DNA from: Parabacteroides sp. AD58
GTDB taxonomy: Bacteria > Bacteroidota > Bacteroidia > Bacteroidales > Tannerellaceae
Reading direction: 5' to 3'
DNA: 64,000 bases
Assembly (NCBI RefSeq): GCF_023744375.2
Contig: NZ_CP146284.1
Coordinates: 2,046,001 to 2,110,000, forward strand
Shown here: positions 9,070-17,717 of the stretch, piece after piece
How positions within the stretch are numbered: position 1 is the first letter of the stretch
Layout: each line of letters starts with the position of its first letter
The notes under the pieces: model-generated
What the model was told of the DNA's origin: nothing
What the model saw: only the letters and a program-made list of their open reading frames with translations
The model's database searches: none
Position numbers and translations under genes: made by a program

Positions 9070-9918
9070 TTACTGTCTGCTTTTCTCTATTACTAAATGA
9101 GTATCTAATGTCTGATTAATAATCAACAGCACTTCTTCTATCGGTTTCTTCTTGAATGTTGCTGACAACCGCAACGAATCCGAAGCTCTAGACAAATCCG
9201 TCAACTTAACTTCATAGCAAACCTCTATATCATGGATGACCTTGGGCAAAGGTGTTTCTCGGAAAACCAATTCGCCTGTTTTCCACGACAAACAATTTTC
9301 GTCGGCCTCTTGCCGAACTTGAATACTTCCATTCGTCTCCGAATACAGCCCGGACATTCCGGCTTCCAATAAGACCGATTTCTTCTTTCCAGCTTCCATC
9401 CGAACACGACCCTGCAAGACTTGTACTTCCATCGCCGTCTTCAATTCTCGAACTAAAAAGGATGTTCCTAAAACGACCACATTTCCCAAATGTGTCTGTA
9501 CGCGAAATGGAAGGTCTTCCCGATGTTTCACTTGATAAAAGGCTTTTCCCTTCAACTCTACCTGCCGGTTATCTTTTCCAAATTGCTTTGCATCATACCG
9601 CAACTCGGCCAAAGCAGCCAATGAAACCCGAGAACTATCGGGTAAAAAGACTTCTTTTCCACGGGTAGACGAAGCCGTAATAACTACCCACTCGGGTTGA
9701 TTCTGCTCAATCATCCGATAAATACCATATCCAATGGCCAGCAAGCAAACCGCTGCTATCTGCCAAATCCAGACAGGTATCCGGACGCGGCTTCGGATAT
9801 TCCGTTCTGCCGCAAATTTTTTCCAACCTATCTCCGGATCAAACACATTCTCACGATAATACCGGGCAACAAACCGGATACGCTCTTCCCATTCGGTTTT
9901 ATGTCTCTCCTGATTCAT
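9070..9918 (-). CDS. FecR-type anti-sigma factor
   Basis: The 282-residue protein has a short cytoplasmic part (1-50), one membrane helix (about 51-69, VWIWQIAAVCLLAIGYGIY) and a periplasmic FecR domain with the motifs TSSTRGKEVFLPDSSRVSLAALAELRY, FYQVKHREDLPFRVQTHLGNVVVLGTSFLV and the C-terminal DUF4974-like part. It holds the ECF sigma factor at the membrane until the STN domain of the receptor (four bases downstream) signals ligand binding. Its distance from the sigma gene (155 bases) is larger than the other gaps in the operon. Confidence 0.92.
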   Translation of the reverse strand: MNQERHKTEWEERIRFVARYYRENVFDPEIGWKKFAAERNIRSRVRIPVWIWQIAAVCLLAIGYGIYRMIEQNQPEWVVITASSTRGKEVFLPDSSRVSLAALAELRYDAKQFGKDNRQVELKGKAFYQVKHREDLPFRVQTHLGNVVVLGTSFLVRELKTAMEVQVLQGRVRMEAGKKKSVLLEAGMSGLYSETNGSIQVRQEADENCLSWKTGELVFRETPLPKVIHDIEVCYEVKLTDLSRASDSLRLSATFKKKPIEEVLLIINQTLDTHLVIEKSRQ

Positions 9919-10073
9919 GCAAATACATTATATAAATAAAAGGAAAACCGGAATACCGGATACAGTTTATCTGCTCAACCTCAATTCTCTCTCCACTCTA
10001 CAACAACCTCTCAACGTCTCCCCGCTATCCGGTTTTCACTTACAAGACAAGGAAACGCGAAAAACCCCTATTC

Positions 10074-10583
10074 TTATCCAAAGAAAAATGTATATATTTT
10101 TATGGCTGTATCCCGTAAAGACTTCAACGCTTTGGAAATCTGGTTTTCAACAGTCTTTACAGAAATATGTAATTCGTCTGCTATCTCCTGATACTTCAAA
10201 CCATCACGCTTGGACAGCAAGAATATTTTCCGTCTTTCCGGAGGAAGTTTATCAATAGCCGTCCACAAACGAGCATCTCTCTCTGCTATCCGGATTTGTT
10301 CTTCAGACGAATCGTCTGCTTCATCCGGGATATTGCCATCCAGCAACTCTTCCTTTTCCCGTGTCAACAAGAGTAACGAGCGGTTTTTTACGGTCTGATA
10401 CATATAGGCTTTCATATTCAATATTGAAACGCCTTCACATAATTTTTCCCAAACATCCGTAAAAGCCTGTTGCACGATATCTTCCGCGTCTTCGATCCGC
10501 GGTATATACTGCAAGGCAAAAAGGCATAACGGACGATACAGCACCTTAAATTCCTGCTCGAAATCCATAGCGATTTTCTCCAT
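10074..10583 (-). CDS. ECF RNA polymerase sigma factor (FecI-like)
   Basis: The 169-residue protein has region 2 (about 1-75, with YIPRIEDAEDIVQQAFTDVWEK) and region 4 (about 110-165, with LPPERRKIFLLSKRDGLKYQEIADELHISVKTVENQISKALKSLR), the arrangement of Bacteroidetes FecI-like sigma factors. The ATG at 10583 is preferred to the in-frame GTG two codons earlier because AGGTGAG lies just before it. It probably drives the receptor operon downstream when released by the FecR protein. Its 5' end is right behind the trpS terminator. Confidence 0.93.
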   Translation of the reverse strand: MEKIAMDFEQEFKVLYRPLCLFALQYIPRIEDAEDIVQQAFTDVWEKLCEGVSILNMKAYMYQTVKNRSLLLLTREKEELLDGNIPDEADDSSEEQIRIAERDARLWTAIDKLPPERRKIFLLSKRDGLKYQEIADELHISVKTVENQISKALKSLRDTAIKIYTFFFG

Positions 10584-10592
10584 ACTCACCTA

Positions 10593-10646
10593 TTAAAAAC
10601 AAGAACGAGTTGACAAGAAACATTGAAAGATCCTTATCAACCCGTT
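10593..10646 (-). terminator. Terminator of trpS
   Basis: On the minus strand a 14-bp stem (AACGGGTTGATAAG with CTTGTCAACTCGTT, G-U pairs allowed) encloses a 15-base loop and ends in CTTGTTTTT. It begins 16 bases after the trpS stop and ends just before the sigma factor start. Confidence 0.8.
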
Positions 10647-10661
10647 ATCTGCAAGTAAAAA

Positions 10662-11717
10662 TCAATACGGTCTGAAACCGATAATCTGACGTACTTCATT
10701 CAACGTCTTTGCTGCGCTCTCGCGGGCTTTTTCAGCACCCTGACGAACCACCTTAGCCATAAACTCTTCATTTGAACGGATATCCAGAATACGTTCACGG
10801 ATCGGAGCACAGAAATTATTGATGTCCTCGGCCAACTGCTTTTTCATATCGCCATAACGAATCTCGCAGTTGTTATATTTCTCATTGAAATAATCATAAG
10901 TATCTTTCGAGGAAACAATCTCCATCATCGTAAACAGATTAGCAATCGGTTCCGGCTTAACGCTGTTGGGTTCTGTTGGTCCGGCATCAGTAACCGCCTT
11001 CATCACCTTTTTCTTAATTGTCTTTTCATCATCAATCAGATAAATGGCATTACCTTCACTCTTACCCATTTTTCCTGAGCCATCCAATCCGGGAACTTTT
11101 ACCGCTTTATGTGAATAATAAAAAGAGGCGGGTTCCGGGAAGAAATCAACTCCATAAGTCATATTGAAACGACGGGCAAAACGACGAGCCATCTCCATGT
11201 TCTGTTCCTGATCTTTTCCAACCGGAACCTTCACGGCCTTGTGAATAATAATATCGGCTGCCATCAATGTCGGATATGTCAACAAACCAGCACTGACACT
11301 ATGTTTGTTCCCTTCATTAAAAATCTCACGTTCAACATCACCCTCACTCGTATGCACCCGGTCAATATGCAGTTGCTGACGGGCCTTATCCTTAAAAGAG
11401 GCTGTACGCATCAGCTCACCGATACCAGCATTCATATTCAGATACAGATAAAGCTCCACAACTTCCGGCACATCACTTTGCACGTAAATGGTCGCTTTCT
11501 CCGGATCAATGCCACAAGCCAGATACTCGGATAAAATGGTTCGTACGCTGTTCCGGATATTTTCAGGATGCGGATGCGTTGTTAGAGAGTGCCAATCTGC
11601 GATGAAAAACAAGCAATTATACTCATTCTGCATCTGCAGAAACCCTTTTACTGCTCCGAAATAATTTCCTAAATGGAGATTCCCGGTCGGACGAATACCA
11701 CTAACTACTGTTTCCAT
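10662..11717 (-). CDS. trpS: Tryptophanyl-tRNA synthetase
   Basis: The 351-residue class I synthetase charges tRNA-Trp. It has the HIGH-type motif in GIRPTGNLHLGNYFGAV (about residues 7-23) and the KMSKS-type motif in GSGKMGKSEGNAIYL (about 215-229). YLACGIDPEKATIYVQSDVPE is also typical. The ATG at 11717 is chosen because the in-frame upstream codon is GTG and METVVSGIRPTG fits family starts. A consensus promoter lies 38 bases upstream and a terminator follows the stop, so it is a single-gene unit. Confidence 0.97.
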   Translation of the reverse strand: METVVSGIRPTGNLHLGNYFGAVKGFLQMQNEYNCLFFIADWHSLTTHPHPENIRNSVRTILSEYLACGIDPEKATIYVQSDVPEVVELYLYLNMNAGIGELMRTASFKDKARQQLHIDRVHTSEGDVEREIFNEGNKHSVSAGLLTYPTLMAADIIIHKAVKVPVGKDQEQNMEMARRFARRFNMTYGVDFFPEPASFYYSHKAVKVPGLDGSGKMGKSEGNAIYLIDDEKTIKKKVMKAVTDAGPTEPNSVKPEPIANLFTMMEIVSSKDTYDYFNEKYNNCEIRYGDMKKQLAEDINNFCAPIRERILDIRSNEEFMAKVVRQGAEKARESAAKTLNEVRQIIGFRPY

Positions 11718-11754
11718 ATTCACAATTTTATTCTATATTTTTAATCACTGCGGA

Positions 11755-11762
11755 CAAAGATA
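11755..11762 (-). promoter_or_regulatory. Promoter -7 element of trpS
   Basis: TATCTTTG on the minus strand matches TAnnTTTG and leaves a leader of about 30-38 bases before the trpS start. Confidence 0.65.
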
Positions 11763-11795
11763 CACATTTAATTAAATAATCGGCGGAGAAATATA

Positions 11796-11861
11796 CGAGA
11801 ATCAACCATGAAACTAACGAGAAACATTTTTAATCCTCACGAGAAACATTTTCACTTTCGG
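11796..11861. repeat. Array of three 22-bp tandem units
   Basis: Units of exactly 22 bp begin at 11796, 11818 and 11840, each opening with CGAGAA; the last two share CGAGAAACATTTT. A more diverged stretch continues to about 11905 and contains the reverse complement word ATGTTTCT. The array lies in the 271-base gap between the divergent trpS and lipoprotein promoters. Confidence 0.75.
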
Positions 11862-11936
11862 CACAAACCAGATGTTTCTTTCATTTCATACAGTGAAATC
11901 ATCTCCAAGTCACATGGAAATCCTGAAATTAATTCT

Positions 11937-11944
11937 TATATTTG
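11937..11944 (+). promoter_or_regulatory. Promoter -7 element of the 11989 lipoprotein
   Basis: TATATTTG matches the consensus and lies 44 bases before the start codon. Confidence 0.6.
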
Positions 11945-11988
11945 CTTCAACAGAAATAAAAGCAAGTTTAATCTAACAAAACAATCGT

Positions 11989-12342
11989 ATGAAAAGAATA
12001 GGAAAGATTATTATAACAGCATTTGCTATCCTGACATTGGCATCTTGCGAAAATAAAGAATCGTATATACAGGATTTCAGCCAATTCGTTCAAGAAGTAG
12101 AAGATCATGCCGATAAATACACCGATAAAGACTGGAAAAAAGCCGATAAAAAGTTTGACAATTTTACAGGCAGCATCTATAAGAAATATGCCGAAGAACT
12201 CACTGCTGAAGAAAAGATCGAAATTGCCAAATGCCAAACGACTTATACAGCATTGAAGGCAAAAGCAGGAATTAAAAACTCTCTGGAAAACTTGAAAGAA
12301 GCCGCTCAAAAAGCGAAAGAAGCTTTTGAGGAAGAAAAATAA
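11989..12342 (+). CDS. Small helical lipoprotein (DUF6565-like)
   Basis: The 117-residue protein has a lipoprotein signal with lipobox LASC at about residue 20, then a lysine- and glutamate-rich helical part (YTDKDWKKADKKFDNFTGSIYKKYAEELTAEEKIEIAKCQTTY in pieces) and a C-terminal helix rich in alanine and lysine (LKEAAQKAKEAFEEEK). This resembles the small DUF6565 lipoproteins of Bacteroidales. It probably sits in a membrane facing the periplasm. The function is unknown. The bases just before its start, ACAAAACAATCGT, recur before the leader peptide of carB. Confidence 0.75.
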   Translation: MKRIGKIIITAFAILTLASCENKESYIQDFSQFVQEVEDHADKYTDKDWKKADKKFDNFTGSIYKKYAEELTAEEKIEIAKCQTTYTALKAKAGIKNSLENLKEAAQKAKEAFEEEK

Positions 12343-12349
12343 GAATAAG

Positions 12350-12381
12350 CTTGAAATATATCGGAAGTATTTTTATCTTTG
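12350..12381 (+). promoter_or_regulatory. Promoter of the carB leader
   Basis: TATCTTTG at 12374-12381 with TTG at 12350-12352, 21 bases upstream, matches the Bacteroidetes promoter. Transcription would begin near 12388, about 220 bases before carB. Confidence 0.65.
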
Positions 12382-12417
12382 TCCCAATTAAGGGATAACA
12401 AGAGACAAAACAATCGT

Positions 12418-12516
12418 ATGGGACTTGAAAAACACATGGAGAATATATATGTAATATCCGGCTTTTGGTCGGAACAGTTCATTGATTTCCATTTTAAAAT
12501 AAAGATTATGCGGTGA
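12418..12516 (+). CDS. Possible 32-residue leader peptide upstream of carB
   Basis: A short reading frame starts at ATG 12418 and ends in TGA at 12514-12516. The peptide begins MGLEKHMENIYVISG and ends HFKIKIMR. Its stop codon lies inside the 5' arm of the terminator hairpin at 12508-12535, so a ribosome reaching the stop would block the hairpin. This is the geometry of a transcription attenuator. Translation is not proven; the start context ACAAAACAATCGT is the same as that of the 11989 lipoprotein gene, which supports it. Confidence 0.45.
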   Translation: MGLEKHMENIYVISGFWSEQFIDFHFKIKIMR

Positions 12517-12542
12517 CAAATAATTGTCAGCGCATTTTTTTT
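12508..12542 (+). terminator. Terminator or attenuator in the carB leader
   Basis: ATGCGGTGACA pairs with TGTCAGCGCAT (10 of 11 positions) around a six-base loop and is followed by eight T. It is a strong intrinsic terminator 66 bases before carB, downstream of the only clear promoter. Confidence 0.85.
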
Positions 12543-12608
12543 ACCTATTCATTCCCCCATATCTATTAGCGAATTCAAATAAATAACATTCATAAATACG
12601 AAGTCATT

Positions 12609-15600
12609 ATGTCAAAAAACAACGTCAAAAAAGTAATTGTCCTGGGTTCCGGTGCTCTGAAAATCGGGCAGGCAGGCGAGTTTGACTATTCTGGATCTCA
12701 AGCACTAAAGGCTCTGAGAGAAGAAGGTATCAGTACAGTATTGCTGAATCCGAATATTGCAACCATCCAAACGTCAGAAGGAGTAGCAGACAAAGTTTAT
12801 TTCTTGCCTATTACTCCTTATTTTGTAGAAGAAGTGATCAAAAAAGAACAACCGGATGGGATTTTACTTGCTTTTGGCGGACAGACAGCCTTAAATTGCG
12901 GTACTGAGCTGTATACAAACGGAACTTTAGCTAAATACGGAGTACAGGTATTGGGGACCTCCGTTGAAGCTATTATGTATACGGAAGACCGCGATCTGTT
13001 TGTAAAGAAACTGACAGAAATAGATATCAAAACCCCGGTCAGCCAGGCAGTAGAAAACATGGAGGATGCCATTCAGGCAGCCAACAAGATTGGTTACCCG
13101 ATCATGATCCGCTCAGCATACGCTTTAGGCGGTATGGGAAGTGGTATTTGCCAGAATGAAGCAGAACTCCGCGAATTAGCTGAAAGTGCATTTGCTTACT
13201 CTCCTCAAATCCTGGTAGAAGAATCCTTGAAAGGCTGGAAAGAAATAGAATTTGAAGTGATCCGCGATAAGAATGACCATTGCTTTACGGTAGTAAGTAT
13301 GGAAAACGTCGATCCGCTGGGTGTACATACAGGCGAGAGTATCGTTGTTGCTCCAACCTGTTCGCTGAACGAGGAAGAATTGACCTGGTTACAAGATTTG
13401 TCAAGACAAACCATCCGTCATTTAGGAATCGTCGGGGAATGTAATATTCAATATGCCTTCAACTCAGATACACACGATTATCGTGTAATTGAAGTGAATG
13501 CCCGTCTGAGCCGTTCTTCTGCCTTGGCATCTAAAGCCTCCGGATATCCATTAGCCTTCGTAGCAGCAAAATTGGCATTAGGTTACGGTCTGGATGAAAT
13601 TGGAGAAATGGGTACGCCCAATTCTGCCTATAAAGCTCCGGAAGTAGATTATATGATCGTAAAGATTCCGCGTTGGGACTTGACAAAATTTGTTGGAGTA
13701 AGCCGTCAGATCGGTTCCAGCATGAAATCAGTAGGTGAAATCATGTCGATCGGAAAAAGCTTCGAAGAAATCATGCAGAAAGGTCTGCGTATGATCGGAC
13801 AAGGCATGCACGGCTTTGTCGGGAACAACGGTCTGGAATTTGAGAACCTGGACGATGAATTAGCCAATCCGACAGATTTGAGAATCTTTGCTGTGGCCCA
13901 GGCATTAGAAAAAGGCTATACTGTTGACCGTATCTACGAACTGACCAAGATTAATCCGTGGTTCCTGAATAAATTAAAGAATATCGTTGATTACACACAG
14001 GTTCTGAAATTATATACCAAGATTGAAGATCTTCCGGCCGATGTATTAAAAGAGGCCAAACGATTAGGATTCTCTGATTTCCAAATTGCCCGTTATGTAG
14101 AAAACCCTTCAGGCAACATGGAAAAAGAAAACATCCGGGTCCGCAACCTTCGTAAGAAGTTGGGTATTTTGCCAACGGTAAAACGTATCAATACAGTCGC
14201 TTCTGAAAATCCGGAATTGACCAACTACCTGTACATGACTTACGACGGAACGCCACACGACATTCCATATTACCCGACAGAAAAGAATGTTGTTATCTTG
14301 GGTTCAGGAGCTTACCGTATCGGCTCCTCCGTTGAATTCGACTGGTGTTCAGTCAATACGGCTTTAACCGCACGCAAATTAGGCTACAAAGCTGTCATGA
14401 TCAATTATAACCCGGAAACAGTTTCTACCGATTATGATATGTGTGACCGTCTGTACTTCGATGAATTATCGTACGAACGTGTTCTCGATATCATTGATCT
14501 GGAAATGCCTAAAGGAGTAGTTGTTTCAGTTGGCGGACAAATTCCGAATAACCTGGCCATGAAACTGCATCGCCAGCATGTTCCTATTTTAGGCACATCA
14601 CCTTTATCAATCGACCGGGCAGAAAATCGTCATAAATTCTCTGCTATGCTTGATTCATTAGGTATCGATCAGCCTCGTTGGGCAGAGCTGACCAGTATGG
14701 AAGAAATTGACGATTTCATCGCTAAGGTCGGATTTCCGATTCTGATTCGTCCGTCTTATGTCTTATCAGGTGCAGCCATGAATGTCTGTCACAACAAAGA
14801 ACAAATGATCGAATTCTTAGGACTGGCAGCCAAAGTATCCAAAGAATACCCGGTTGTCGTATCAGAGTTCCTGCAGGGAGCTAAAGAAATCGAATTCGAT
14901 GCCGTCGCTAAAAATGGAGAAGTTGTAGAGTATGCCATTTCTGAACATATTGAATTTGCAGGTGTCCACTCAGGAGACGCGACTTTAGTATTCCCGGCTC
15001 AGAAGATCTACTTTGAAACAGCCCGTCGAATCAAGAAAGTAGCAAAGACAATTGCAAAGGAACTGAATATCAGCGGACCGTTCAATATTCAATTCCTGGC
15101 TAAGAACAACTACGTTAAGGTCATCGAATGTAACTTGCGTGCCTCCCGTAGTTTCCCGTTCGTTTCTAAAGTGCTGAAACGTAATTTCATCGAGACAGCT
15201 ACACGTATCATGCTGGATGCAGATTATACCAAACCAGACAAAAGTGCATTTGACATTGACTGGATTGGAGTAAAGGCCTCTCAGTTCTCGTTTGCCCGCC
15301 TGCACAATGCCGATCCGGTATTAGGCGTTGACATGAGTTCAACCGGAGAAGTTGGCTGCCTGGGCGATGACTTCAATGAAGCCCTGCTTTCAGCCATGAT
15401 AGCCGTAGGAAACCGTATTCCAAAGAAAAATATCTTAGTTTCATCTGGTGCAGCCAAAAGTAAAGTCGATTTACTGGAACCCTGCCGAGTACTCGACAGT
15501 AAAGGTTACACGATCTTTGCAACTGCAGGAACTGCCAAATTCCTAAATGATAATGGCATTAAAGCAACAGCAGTATGCTGGCCTGATGAACATGGAGAAT

Positions 15601-15827
15601 TGAATATTATGGAGATGTTTACAAAACACATCTTCGAGCTGGTTGTCAACATACCGAAGGATCACAGCAAACGCGAATTGACAAATGGATATAAGATCCG
15701 TCGTGCCGCAATTGATCACAACATACCATTGATCACCAATGCTCGCCTGGCAAGTGCCTTTATCAATGCATTCTGTGAAATGAAGGAGGAAGACATCCAA
15801 ATTAAGAGTTGGCAAGAATATAAATAA
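12609..15827 (+). CDS. carB: Carbamoyl-phosphate synthase large subunit
   Basis: The 1072-residue protein makes carbamoyl phosphate from ammonia, bicarbonate and two ATP for pyrimidine and arginine synthesis. It shows the duplicated synthase halves: the first has VLGSGALKIGQAGEFDYSG and an ATP-grasp domain, the second has VILGSGAYRIGSSVEFDWC (about residues 565-583) and a second ATP-grasp domain. An MGS-like allosteric domain follows (about 930-1072). Length is normal. carA is not next to it. The leader holds a possible attenuator, and the IS at 15858 lies 30 bases past the stop. Confidence 0.97.
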   Translation: MSKNNVKKVIVLGSGALKIGQAGEFDYSGSQALKALREEGISTVLLNPNIATIQTSEGVADKVYFLPITPYFVEEVIKKEQPDGILLAFGGQTALNCGTELYTNGTLAKYGVQVLGTSVEAIMYTEDRDLFVKKLTEIDIKTPVSQAVENMEDAIQAANKIGYPIMIRSAYALGGMGSGICQNEAELRELAESAFAYSPQILVEESLKGWKEIEFEVIRDKNDHCFTVVSMENVDPLGVHTGESIVVAPTCSLNEEELTWLQDLSRQTIRHLGIVGECNIQYAFNSDTHDYRVIEVNARLSRSSALASKASGYPLAFVAAKLALGYGLDEIGEMGTPNSAYKAPEVDYMIVKIPRWDLTKFVGVSRQIGSSMKSVGEIMSIGKSFEEIMQKGLRMIGQGMHGFVGNNGLEFENLDDELANPTDLRIFAVAQALEKGYTVDRIYELTKINPWFLNKLKNIVDYTQVLKLYTKIEDLPADVLKEAKRLGFSDFQIARYVENPSGNMEKENIRVRNLRKKLGILPTVKRINTVASENPELTNYLYMTYDGTPHDIPYYPTEKNVVILGSGAYRIGSSVEFDWCSVNTALTARKLGYKAVMINYNPETVSTDYDMCDRLYFDELSYERVLDIIDLEMPKGVVVSVGGQIPNNLAMKLHRQHVPILGTSPLSIDRAENRHKFSAMLDSLGIDQPRWAELTSMEEIDDFIAKVGFPILIRPSYVLSGAAMNVCHNKEQMIEFLGLAAKVSKEYPVVVSEFLQGAKEIEFDAVAKNGEVVEYAISEHIEFAGVHSGDATLVFPAQKIYFETARRIKKVAKTIAKELNISGPFNIQFLAKNNYVKVIECNLRASRSFPFVSKVLKRNFIETATRIMLDADYTKPDKSAFDIDWIGVKASQFSFARLHNADPVLGVDMSSTGEVGCLGDDFNEALLSAMIAVGNRIPKKNILVSSGAAKSKVDLLEPCRVLDSKGYTIFATAGTAKFLNDNGIKATAVCWPDEHGELNIMEMFTKHIFELVVNIPKDHSKRELTNGYKIRRAAIDHNIPLITNARLASAFINAFCEMKEEDIQIKSWQEYK

Positions 15828-15925
15828 GCCCTTCGAAACTATAAAATCAGACAAACTAGAGGGTGTGTCGTAATACGCGATTCACCCTCTTTTCTTTATC
15901 AACGATAAGAGCGTAGTTAACTTTT

Positions 15926-17581
15926 TCAGGCAGCGATATTCTGAAGATAATCTCGATTATTTTGTTCCCAATAGCTTAAATGAGCGGTAATAAGGCCGTA
16001 AAGGTGTTTAATTGGCCAATTTATACCCTCTTTATTCATCTTGGTACACATCTTTTTTATATTGAAGGCGATGGCCAGGAAGGAAAAGTCCATGAGAACC
16101 TTGTCCTTTCCAAAATGACGGAAGCGCTTGTAGTTCATGTTGAATTTTATCTGTCCAAATACAGCTTCCGGTTCTATGCACCTTTGCCCTCTGTGTTTCA
16201 GCCCTTCTTCGGAACAGAGAAGTTCCCGGGCTTTCTGTTTGTATATCCAGAGTCGGTGATTCAGTTCTATCGTCCTGTTTCCTTTAGCTTTAAAACACAG
16301 ACATCTTAACGGACATCCTTCGCATCTGACAGCCCTATACCTGGCATATTCGACTACATATCCGGATTCGGTTTTCGTATGCCTGGTGCCTGCCCTCTGC
16401 ATCTTTTGTCCCATTGGACAGACACAGTAATCCTGTTCTTCATTGTAGAAAAAGTTTTCGGCTTTAAAAGGATTCGGTTTAAATCTTGGCCGCTGCTCCA
16501 TGTGGAAATAATTGTATTTGACGTATGCTTCCATCCCGTTTTCCGACATAAAGTGGTAATTCTCTTCTGATCCGTAACCGGAATCAGCAACCACCGTATG
16601 AGCCAACTGGCCGTATCTGTCGGCAAAGGACTTCAGGAAGGGAATCATCGTCAAGGTGTCAGTCGGATTCGGGAAAAGAGAATAATCGATAATGAATTGA
16701 TTTTCCGTAGCAATCTGAAGATTATATCCGGGTTTTGTCTGACCGTTGCGCATGGCATCCTCCTTCATTCTCATAAAGGTGGCCTCTTTGTCTGTCTTGG
16801 AATAAGAGTTGCGGTCCTGAAGATTGTCCAGATGGTTATTGTATTCCTGAAGCTTATCTCTATGTGCTTCCAGTTCTTTCAGCTGCCTGCGTTTCTTTCT
16901 CAGTGCAGATTTCTGCTCTTTCGTGGATGGTTCTGAAGCCTGTTCAAGGGCATTGCGTAATTCTCCTGCCATTTCTGTCAGCATGGAAGGGGAAAACTCA
17001 ATTTCCTCGTTGTTTTCCGAAGCTTTTTCCTGAGCGATGACGTCATCTATTTGGCTTAACAAAACACTGATTTTCTTCATCAGTCGTTCACGGTTTCGCT
17101 CAACGCTCTTCCGCCATACAAAAGTATATTTGTTGGCCTTGGACTCAATCTTTGTTCCGTCAATATATTCCACATTCAGACTGATGAAACCTTTGGATGA
17201 AAGCAGAAGTACGGTTTGGGTAAACACTTCGTTAATTTCCTTCTTCACCCGGTTACGGAAACGGTTGATAGTAATGAAGTCCGGTTTCTCATAACCGGCT
17301 AACCATATGTAATGGATATCACGACGAAGATGCTTTTCTATTTTCCGGCAGGAGTATATATTGTTCATATAGGCATACAAGATAACCTTTAGCATCATCT
17401 TGGGATGGTAAGGACTACGGCCGTATTCTTTGTATAACTTCCTGAAACCTTCAAGATTCAGGCTTTCAACCAAAGCGTCAACCATGCGTACAGGATCGTT
17501 TTCTGCAATATCTTCATCGATTCTTTGCGGAAAAAGTACCGTTTGGTTGGGAGTGTATGGACGAAAATGTATCTTTGTCAT
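15926..17581 (-). CDS. IS1182-family transposase
   Basis: The 551-residue DDE transposase has an N-terminal DUF772-type domain (about 45-130, YGRSPYHPKMMLKVILYAY and DFITINRFRNRV), a coiled region (about 215-250) and a split catalytic core. The likely triad is D141 (in EYIDGTKIES), D333 (in VVADSGYGSEE) and E472 (in EPEAVFGQIK). Four cysteines near 390-425 (CVCPMGQ, CEGCPLRCLCF) form a zinc-finger-like cluster. The frame is uninterrupted, so the element may be active. Confidence 0.93.
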   Translation of the reverse strand: MTKIHFRPYTPNQTVLFPQRIDEDIAENDPVRMVDALVESLNLEGFRKLYKEYGRSPYHPKMMLKVILYAYMNNIYSCRKIEKHLRRDIHYIWLAGYEKPDFITINRFRNRVKKEINEVFTQTVLLLSSKGFISLNVEYIDGTKIESKANKYTFVWRKSVERNRERLMKKISVLLSQIDDVIAQEKASENNEEIEFSPSMLTEMAGELRNALEQASEPSTKEQKSALRKKRRQLKELEAHRDKLQEYNNHLDNLQDRNSYSKTDKEATFMRMKEDAMRNGQTKPGYNLQIATENQFIIDYSLFPNPTDTLTMIPFLKSFADRYGQLAHTVVADSGYGSEENYHFMSENGMEAYVKYNYFHMEQRPRFKPNPFKAENFFYNEEQDYCVCPMGQKMQRAGTRHTKTESGYVVEYARYRAVRCEGCPLRCLCFKAKGNRTIELNHRLWIYKQKARELLCSEEGLKHRGQRCIEPEAVFGQIKFNMNYKRFRHFGKDKVLMDFSFLAIAFNIKKMCTKMNKEGINWPIKHLYGLITAHLSYWEQNNRDYLQNIAA

Positions 17582-17627
17582 ATGTGTAAATCTTTATGCT
17601 TAAAGATACAAAATCTTTAGGTAATAA

Positions 17628-17659
17628 CAAAGCCCCAGCTTGTGAAAGTCGGGGCTTTG
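17628..17659. terminator. Bidirectional hairpin inside the IS right end
   Basis: CAAAGCCCC and GGGGCTTTG pair perfectly around a 14-base loop between the IS right end and the transposase start. It would stop outside transcription from entering the transposase gene, a known way in which IS elements limit their own expression. Confidence 0.7.
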
Positions 17660-17681
17660 TGCTAAAAAAGAAGGTGTGCTT

Positions 17682-17713
17682 TTTGACACACCTTCTTTTA
17701 TTTTATATATTTG
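17682..17713 (+). promoter_or_regulatory. Hybrid promoter formed by the IS end
   Basis: TTTG at 17682-17685 lies within the IS terminal repeat and TATATTTG at 17706-17713 lies outside it, 20 bases apart, a full match to the Bacteroidetes promoter. The start codon of the regulator is only five bases after the -7 box, so the transcript would be almost leaderless. Confidence 0.5.
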
Positions 17714-17717
17714 CCAC

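Larger units (their letters stand above)
15858..17696. mobile_element. IS1182-family insertion sequence, complete
   Basis: The element is about 1839 bp, bounded by inverted ends AGAGGGTGTGTC (15858) and GACACACCTTCT (17685-17696), which match at 11 of 12 positions. It carries one intact transposase on the minus strand. Each end is itself a hairpin: GAGGGTG with CACCCTC at the left, and AAGAAGGTGTG with CACACCTTCTT at the right. No target duplication is visible. It sits between the carB stop and a regulator gene, breaking no coding sequence that I can see. Confidence 0.88.

Noticed and set aside
9919..10073. Terminator between the sigma factor and fecR genes.
   Set aside because: AAAACCGG words can pair across about 75 bases, but the loop is too long and the T-run is interrupted, so it was not listed.
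15850..17705. Target-site duplication of the IS.
   Set aside because: No identical short words flank the inverted ends convincingly.
17676..17717. GTG start for the LuxR-type regulator inside the IS end.
   Set aside because: The extra residues derive from the IS repeat and the ATG at 17718 gives a clean signal sequence.
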